Shown piece after piece: positions 59,116 through 64,000 of a DNA stretch of 64,000 nt; the first letter of the stretch is position 1, and every line of letters starts with the position of its first letter. The translations under genes and the position numbers were made by a program. The stretch lies in contig NZ_JADMOP010000004.1 of assembly GCF_015558785.1 (NCBI RefSeq), forward strand, positions 92,985 to 156,984, written 5' to 3'. The stretch is from Collinsella aerofaciens (GTDB lineage Bacteria; Actinomycetota; Coriobacteriia; Coriobacteriales; Coriobacteriaceae). The notes under the pieces were generated by a model. That model made no database searches, had not been told where the DNA came from, and worked only from the letters and a program-made list of their open reading frames with translations.

Positions 59116-59571
59116 CTGTCCGTTCAGTCCCCACAGGGGACGGTAGCCTAACACTATTCACTATTGTCTCAATTTAGTCGACCTGTGGCACGGACGTATT
59201 GCGTGAACGGTATCTTTACCTACTTCTTACGCTGCCAAGGCATGCAACTAACTGCCCAACTCGTTTAGAAACAATCTATATCCATGCTCAATTGGTGAGG
59301 ATGTATGAATAAGAATGATTGCGAGCTGAATATAATCGAATCCAAATTGAATCATGAACAAACGACATATATATGCAGAAAACCGTTTTAGCTATGCAAT
59401 TCCTAAACATGAAAATATTTGTGCAATCTAGCTTAATTCCTTAGAAAAAATAACATTTACCTTTGAAAACCTGCTTTAGAGAACCGAAGTGCATCATGGG
59501 GGAATCATATGAGATATACCGTTCATCGCACTTTGCTGACCGTTCGGGGGCGAGGTGGAATTGCAGGTGGT
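59116..59571. other. AT-rich region upstream of arcA copy 1
   Basis: About 450 bp that are much richer in A and T than the flanking genes. It contains the motif GTGAACGGTATC (59203-59214) and its inverse ATACCGTTCA (59516-59525). A 28-codon frame at about 59304-59390 has only a mediocre RBS and is not called. No other gene is evident. Confidence 0.6.
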
Positions 59572-59584
59572 TTTTGGATATAAC
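59516..59584 (+). promoter_or_regulatory. arcA copy 1 promoter with 21-bp-phased CCGTTC sites
   Basis: CCGTTC at 59519-59524 and 59540-59545 are 21 bp apart. The -10 TATAAC (59579-59584) follows 33 bp after the second site. No good -35 hexamer is present, as expected for an activator-dependent promoter. Copy 2 has the same spacings with different intervening bases. Confidence 0.6.
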
Positions 59585-60909
59585 TAGAGCTGTCAGCAAG
59601 CAGCGTCCCATACGGAGGGGCGCTGATACATTCGGCCAGTAAGGCCCGAAAGAAAGGTAGGAGGCCATGACGAAAGGTCTGCACGTGCCTTCCGAGATCG
59701 GCAAGCTCAGGAAGGTCTGCCTGCACCGTCCCGGCGACGAGCTCCTCAACCTGCCGCCCGACGAGCTCGAGCGACTCCTGTTCGACGACGTCCCGTTCCT
59801 GGAGGTCGCGCAGCAGGAGCACGACACCTTCGCCCAGATCCTGAGGGACCAGGGCGTGGAGGTCCTCTATCTCGAGAACCTCGTCGCCGAGGTGTTCGAC
59901 CAGGTCCCCGGCGCCCGCGCCGAGTTCACCGACCAGTACATCGCCGAGGCCGGCATCCGCGGCCAGCACATGCCGCAGATCGTCCGCGAGAAGCTGGACT
60001 CCATCGAGGACAACCTCGAGTTCGTCAAGAAGACCATGGCCGGCATGACCAAGTCCGAGATCGACATGCCCCTCACGGCGTCCACGACCCTCGACTCCCT
60101 GGTCAACTCCGAGTCCGAGTCCGACCTGATCATCGACCCGATGCCCAACCTCTACTTCACCCGCGACCCGTTCGCGGTCGTCGGCGAGGGCGTCAACCTC
60201 AACCGCATGTACTCGGTCACCCGCAACCGCGAGACCCTGTACGGCAAGTACATCTTCAAGTACCACCCCGACTACAAGGACGTCTCGCTGTACTTCCGCC
60301 GCGACTGCCAGTTCCACACCGAGGGCGGCGACGTGCTGAACATCAACGAGAAGACCCTCGCCGTCGGCATCTCCCAGCGCACCCAGGCCGCCGCGATCGA
60401 CGTCATGGCCCAGAACATCTTCTGGAACTCCGACTCCAAGGTCGAGCGCATCCTGGCCTTCGACATCCCGGTCTCGCGCGCCTTCATGCACCTCGACACG
60501 GTCTTCACCCAGATCGACGTCGATAAGTTCACGATCCACCCCGCCATCATGGGCACCCTGCGCGTCTACGAGCTGACCGCCGGCAAGAACCCGGGCGACG
60601 TGAACATCCGCCTGATCGAGGACACCCTCGAGCACGTCCTGGAGGACGCCACCGGCGTCGACCAGGTCAAGCTGATCCCCTGCGGCGGCGGCGACCCGAT
60701 CGCGGCCTCCCGCGAGCAGTGGAACGACGGCTCCAACACCCTGTGCGTCGAGCCCGGCAAGATCTGCGTCTACGCCCGCAACACCGTCACCAACGACGTG
60801 CTGTACAAGGAGGGCCTGGACCTTCTCGTCGTGCCCTCCGCAGAGCTCTCCCGCGGCCGCGGCGGCCCGCGCTGCATGAGCATGCCCTTCTGGCGCGAGG
60901 ACCTCTAAG
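59572..60909 (+). repeat. 1.34-kb direct repeat carrying arcA, copy 1
   Basis: From TTTTGGATATAAC to one base past the arcA stop codon, this segment appears identical to 62661-63998 (offset 3089). The proteins are identical, and reverse-strand frames through both copies also read identically, which implies near-complete DNA identity. Confidence 0.9.
59667..60908 (+). CDS. arcA: Arginine deiminase, copy 1
   Basis: 413 residues hydrolysing L-arginine to citrulline and ammonia, the first step of the ADI pathway. Motifs: PNLYFTRDPFAVVG (about residues 160-173), HTEGGDVLNINE (about 218-229), MHLDTVFTQID (about 275) and the catalytic Cys403 in RCMSMPFWRED. GGTAGGAGG precedes the ATG. Codon use is extremely biased to C/G-ending codons (GAC, ATC, AAC, GTC), beyond its neighbours, consistent with very high expression. 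The 5' leader has two small hairpins (AGCGTCCC/GGGGCGCT and TCGGCC/GGCCCGA). A terminator follows. arcB/arcC/arcD are not in the window. Confidence 0.95.
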   Translation: MTKGLHVPSEIGKLRKVCLHRPGDELLNLPPDELERLLFDDVPFLEVAQQEHDTFAQILRDQGVEVLYLENLVAEVFDQVPGARAEFTDQYIAEAGIRGQHMPQIVREKLDSIEDNLEFVKKTMAGMTKSEIDMPLTASTTLDSLVNSESESDLIIDPMPNLYFTRDPFAVVGEGVNLNRMYSVTRNRETLYGKYIFKYHPDYKDVSLYFRRDCQFHTEGGDVLNINEKTLAVGISQRTQAAAIDVMAQNIFWNSDSKVERILAFDIPVSRAFMHLDTVFTQIDVDKFTIHPAIMGTLRVYELTAGKNPGDVNIRLIEDTLEHVLEDATGVDQVKLIPCGGGDPIAASREQWNDGSNTLCVEPGKICVYARNTVTNDVLYKEGLDLLVVPSAELSRGRGGPRCMSMPFWREDL

Positions 60910-60968
60910 GTCTTCAAGGACTCGTACGGGTCATAATACATACATCTAGCTGCCATTAGATGTCTCCC

Positions 60969-61006
60969 ATTGGGGCGGTGCGGGTTTTCGCACCGCCCCA
61001 ATCTTG
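60969..61006 (+). terminator. Terminator of arcA copy 1
   Basis: ATTGGGGCGGTGCG - GGTTTT - CGCACCGCCCCAAT followed by CTTGT. Confidence 0.85.
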
Positions 61007-61057
61007 TATGAGGAACGTCAACACGATTGGACGACTGCTTTTGTAAGGAGCTTGGCC

Positions 61058-62182
61058 ATGGACATCAAGACGATTGGCGTTGAGGAATGGCTCAACGTTT
61101 GGGAGAAGAGCGCCACGTGGGACATCGCCCAGTCGACGATCTCGTCGCTCACCATGGGCGAGCTGCGCGCGCTCGATGAACAGGACGGCGCCACGTTCTA
61201 CGAGCGCCTGGACCGCGAGAAGATGAACTACGGCTGGATCGAGGGCTCGCCGGAGTTTAAGGCCGAGGTTGCCAAGCTGTATCGTCGGGAGGTCAATCCC
61301 GATCACATTCTGCAGACCAATGGCTGCACGGGCGCTAACCTCAACGCCATCATGGCTGTGGTCGAGCCCAGCGACCATGTTATCGCCGAGTGGCCCACCT
61401 ACGCGCCGCTCTACGAGATTCCGCGCACGCTGGGCGCCGAGGTCGAGTATTGGGAGCTTCGCGAGGAACTCGGCTGGAAGCCCGATATCGAGGAACTCAA
61501 GCGCTTGGTGCGCCCCAACACCAAGCTTATCTGCATAAACAACGCATCGAACCCCATCGGTACGGTGCTCGATGCCGATATGCTCGGCCAGATTGCCGAG
61601 ATCGCCCGTTCGGTGGGCGCCTACGTGCTGTGCGACGAGGTGTATCTGCCGCTCGAAAGCACTGAGTCCTTTATGTCGATGGTCGACGTGTACGAGAGGG
61701 CCATTGTCACCAACTCGTTGTCGAAGACCTATTCGACGCCTGCGGCCCGCGTGGGCTGGGTCCTGGCCGACGAAGAGGTGTCCAACCGCATCCGTACCTA
61801 TCGCGATTACACCCTGATCTGCGGCGGCGTGTTCAACGATGCCCTGGCGACCTATGTGCTTGAGCACAAGGATAAGATTCTCGAGCGCAATCGCAAGATC
61901 GTGTTTGGCAACCGCGATATCGCGCAGGCTTGGATCGATACGCAGCATCGCGTTTCCTGGACGGCCCCGCAGGGCGTGTCCACCTCGTTTATCCAGCTGG
62001 ATATTCCCGAGGATGACGAGGAGTTCTGCAGGCGCCTGCTGTCCGAGAGGGGAGTGCTGCTGGTCCCCGGTAGCCGTTTTGAGCTTCCCTGCGGCGCACG
62101 CCTGGGCTACTGCGCGAGCGAGGACGTTCTGCGCGAGGGCCTGAGGCTTTTGGGCGAGGCACTGGCGGAGTTCGATCGCTAG
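61058..62182 (+). CDS. PLP-dependent aminotransferase between the two arcA genes
   Basis: 374 residues from the ATG at 61058 (TAAGGAG 8 bases upstream). Fold-type I motifs: TNGCTGANLNAIMAVV (about residue 87), NNASNPIGTVLD (about 167), DEVYLPLE (about 200) and the PLP lysine in NSLSKTYSTPAARVGWVL (about 228). The N-terminus IGVEEWLNVWEKSATWDIAQSTISSLT belongs to an aminotransferase subgroup that includes enzymes acting on arginine-derived amino acids (capreomycidine-synthase-like), by recalled resemblance. Its place between two arginine deiminases supports a role in arginine, citrulline or ornithine metabolism, but the substrate is unproven. Confidence 0.78.
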   Translation: MDIKTIGVEEWLNVWEKSATWDIAQSTISSLTMGELRALDEQDGATFYERLDREKMNYGWIEGSPEFKAEVAKLYRREVNPDHILQTNGCTGANLNAIMAVVEPSDHVIAEWPTYAPLYEIPRTLGAEVEYWELREELGWKPDIEELKRLVRPNTKLICINNASNPIGTVLDADMLGQIAEIARSVGAYVLCDEVYLPLESTESFMSMVDVYERAIVTNSLSKTYSTPAARVGWVLADEEVSNRIRTYRDYTLICGGVFNDALATYVLEHKDKILERNRKIVFGNRDIAQAWIDTQHRVSWTAPQGVSTSFIQLDIPEDDEEFCRRLLSERGVLLVPGSRFELPCGARLGYCASEDVLREGLRLLGEALAEFDR

Positions 62183-62232
62183 GATTCCGATGGTCTTCGG
62201 GGGCCTTATCCAAATTAGCCGAAGATTATCGA

Positions 62233-62272
62233 AAACGGACCCGTTTCCCTAGGGGAAGCGGGTCCGTTTTTC
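62233..62272 (+). terminator. Terminator after the aminotransferase
   Basis: AAAACGGACCCGTTTCCC / GGGAAGCGGGTCCGTTTTT. Confidence 0.88.
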
Positions 62273-62660
62273 TATACCGAGAAGTCAAGTTGTTACAAAT
62301 GGGGCCGTAAAGCGAGCCGGTATCCGCTGGGCTTTATACTGAGTTTCCGGTGAACGGTATCAAGCGTCTGGTAAACGGTAATTTATTTACCAGAAATGAA
62401 TAGGACAAACTTTTTTCTGAATAAAAATGAAAATGGTTGAGACGCGGTGTGAACCGCTAATTCTATTCATAGCTTTATTAGAAATATGCAATTTGAGGAT
62501 GGTTTAACAAAGTTTAGTTCCATTTGATTTTAGGATTAAAACGCGTTTAAGCACGTAAATACGCTTTATTAAGATGAAGTGTGCCATGCGTGAAGTATAT
62601 GTGTATGCCGTTCACCCCCTATAAAAAACCGTTCGGGGGCAAGGTGGAAGTATGAGCTGA
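62273..62660. other. AT-rich region upstream of arcA copy 2
   Basis: No gene is evident. GTGAACGG (62350-62357) and GTAAACGG (62371-62378) are 21 bp apart in inverted orientation, relative to CCGTTC at 62608-62613 and 62629-62634. Apart from these motifs the sequence differs from the region before copy 1. Confidence 0.6.
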
Positions 62661-62673
62661 TTTTGGATATAAC
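62608..62673 (+). promoter_or_regulatory. arcA copy 2 promoter with 21-bp-phased CCGTTC sites
   Basis: CCGTTC at 62608-62613 and 62629-62634 (21 bp apart), then 33 bp to TATAAC (62668-62673), matching the geometry of copy 1. Confidence 0.6.
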
Positions 62674-63998
62674 TAGAGCTGTCAGCAAGCAGCGTCCCAT
62701 ACGGAGGGGCGCTGATACATTCGGCCAGTAAGGCCCGAAAGAAAGGTAGGAGGCCATGACGAAAGGTCTGCACGTGCCTTCCGAGATCGGCAAGCTCAGG
62801 AAGGTCTGCCTGCACCGTCCCGGCGACGAGCTCCTCAACCTGCCGCCCGACGAGCTCGAGCGACTCCTGTTCGACGACGTCCCGTTCCTGGAGGTCGCGC
62901 AGCAGGAGCACGACACCTTCGCCCAGATCCTGAGGGACCAGGGCGTGGAGGTCCTCTATCTCGAGAACCTCGTCGCCGAGGTGTTCGACCAGGTCCCCGG
63001 CGCCCGCGCCGAGTTCACCGACCAGTACATCGCCGAGGCCGGCATCCGCGGCCAGCACATGCCGCAGATCGTCCGCGAGAAGCTGGACTCCATCGAGGAC
63101 AACCTCGAGTTCGTCAAGAAGACCATGGCCGGCATGACCAAGTCCGAGATCGACATGCCCCTCACGGCGTCCACGACCCTCGACTCCCTGGTCAACTCCG
63201 AGTCCGAGTCCGACCTGATCATCGACCCGATGCCCAACCTCTACTTCACCCGCGACCCGTTCGCGGTCGTCGGCGAGGGCGTCAACCTCAACCGCATGTA
63301 CTCGGTCACCCGCAACCGCGAGACCCTGTACGGCAAGTACATCTTCAAGTACCACCCCGACTACAAGGACGTCTCGCTGTACTTCCGCCGCGACTGCCAG
63401 TTCCACACCGAGGGCGGCGACGTGCTGAACATCAACGAGAAGACCCTCGCCGTCGGCATCTCCCAGCGCACCCAGGCCGCCGCGATCGACGTCATGGCCC
63501 AGAACATCTTCTGGAACTCCGACTCCAAGGTCGAGCGCATCCTGGCCTTCGACATCCCGGTCTCGCGCGCCTTCATGCACCTCGACACGGTCTTCACCCA
63601 GATCGACGTCGATAAGTTCACGATCCACCCCGCCATCATGGGCACCCTGCGCGTCTACGAGCTGACCGCCGGCAAGAACCCGGGCGACGTGAACATCCGC
63701 CTGATCGAGGACACCCTCGAGCACGTCCTGGAGGACGCCACCGGCGTCGACCAGGTCAAGCTGATCCCCTGCGGCGGCGGCGACCCGATCGCGGCCTCCC
63801 GCGAGCAGTGGAACGACGGCTCCAACACCCTGTGCGTCGAGCCCGGCAAGATCTGCGTCTACGCCCGCAACACCGTCACCAACGACGTGCTGTACAAGGA
63901 GGGCCTGGACCTTCTCGTCGTGCCCTCCGCAGAGCTCTCCCGCGGCCGCGGCGGCCCGCGCTGCATGAGCATGCCCTTCTGGCGCGAGGACCTCTAAG
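62661..63998 (+). repeat. 1.34-kb direct repeat carrying arcA, copy 2
   Basis: Apparent identical partner of 59572-60909; divergence resumes at the base after TAAG. Confidence 0.9.
62756..63997 (+). CDS. arcA: Arginine deiminase, copy 2
   Basis: Same 413-residue protein as copy 1, with FTRDPF, HTEGGDV, MHLDTVF and the catalytic Cys403 intact, so both copies should be active. The shared segment includes the -10 box, 5' leader and RBS, but upstream control regions differ outside the CCGTTC motifs. This may allow distinct regulation of one enzyme. The window ends 3 bases after the stop, so downstream genes are unseen. Confidence 0.95.
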   Translation: MTKGLHVPSEIGKLRKVCLHRPGDELLNLPPDELERLLFDDVPFLEVAQQEHDTFAQILRDQGVEVLYLENLVAEVFDQVPGARAEFTDQYIAEAGIRGQHMPQIVREKLDSIEDNLEFVKKTMAGMTKSEIDMPLTASTTLDSLVNSESESDLIIDPMPNLYFTRDPFAVVGEGVNLNRMYSVTRNRETLYGKYIFKYHPDYKDVSLYFRRDCQFHTEGGDVLNINEKTLAVGISQRTQAAAIDVMAQNIFWNSDSKVERILAFDIPVSRAFMHLDTVFTQIDVDKFTIHPAIMGTLRVYELTAGKNPGDVNIRLIEDTLEHVLEDATGVDQVKLIPCGGGDPIAASREQWNDGSNTLCVEPGKICVYARNTVTNDVLYKEGLDLLVVPSAELSRGRGGPRCMSMPFWREDL

Positions 63999-64000
63999 TC

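Noticed and set aside
59304..59390. 28-codon frame in the arcA leader region
   Set aside because: Mediocre RBS, no conservation before the second arcA copy, and AT-rich sequence where chance frames are expected.
59523..61001. Long antisense frames over both arcA copies
   Set aside because: Produced by the extreme codon bias of arcA; useful only as evidence that the two copies are identical in DNA.
1..64000. tRNA, rRNA, prophage or integrated plasmid
   Set aside because: No tRNA-like cloverleaf, rRNA segment, integrase, capsid or replication gene was recognised in any gap.

Overview
The window reads as a piece of chromosome from a gut Coriobacteriia bacterium, most likely Collinsella. This is inferred from the high GC content, strong GAG/GAC/GTC codon preference, AAAGGAG-type ribosome binding sites, and the gene mix: mixed-acid and acetate metabolism, arginine deiminase, ECF transporters, an ABC-F factor and a C69 dipeptidase with a sortase signal. 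No rRNA, tRNA, CRISPR array, phage or intact insertion sequence was seen. Most of the window is ordinary housekeeping sequence. The novelty is concentrated between genes.

Layout. 1-5.4 kb: end of a fructoselysine-kinase-like gene, tatD/tcdA, an SdpR-SdpI pair, and ettA. 5.6-15 kb: two uncharacterised proteins (one with a charged linker, one membrane-anchored with a Ser/Thr-rich tail), nadE, an aminotransferase, ldh, a DUF2974 hydrolase and a nucleoid-associated protein. 15.3-20.7 kb: a lysine/diaminopimelate island (in-frame lysA-dapA fusion, dapB, dapH) behind a lysine riboswitch, with a divergent M20 amidohydrolase that fits N-acetyl-diaminopimelate deacetylase. 21-28 kb: MFS carrier, M20 peptidase, two-subunit aconitase X and a large flavin/Fe-S oxidoreductase. 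28-31.8 kb: FxLYD protein, HTH regulator, Ser/Thr kinase and a secreted coiled-coil lysozyme-like protein. 32-35 kb: MOSC protein and a D-aspartate ligase/aspartate racemase pair. 35-38.7 kb: ECF transporter (T, fused A-A', S) whose S component follows a Trp-Trp-Trp leader peptide and attenuator, pointing to tryptophan uptake. 38.8-46.4 kb: wall-anchored C69 dipeptidase, lipid kinase with a 30-residue membrane miniprotein, RNase D, YugP-type protease, xseAB and HIT protein. 46.5-50.1 kb: two tandem acetate kinases facing pta. 50.3-55.2 kb: glf plus glycosyltransferase, P1 peptidase, maf and a DJ-1 protein. 55.2-59.1 kb: an RNA m5U methyltransferase and ppk1. 59.1-64 kb: two apparently identical arginine deiminase genes flanking an aminotransferase.

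Non-coding highlights. (1) A ~98 bp palindromic element occurs three times (5473-5570, 15102-15199, 37735-37833); its core is conserved while its outer helices differ in sequence yet stay complementary. (2) A second family has two copies (52607-52716, 52811-52939), with conserved interior blocks inside perfect 21 bp and 31 bp inverted arms of unrelated sequence. (3) A ~229 bp MITE-like element lies at 581-809. (4) A tryptophan leader-peptide attenuator lies at 38.46-38.63 kb. (5) 21-bp-phased CCGTTC sites sit at the same distance from the -10 box of both arcA copies. All of these are read directly from sequence; functions are inferred.
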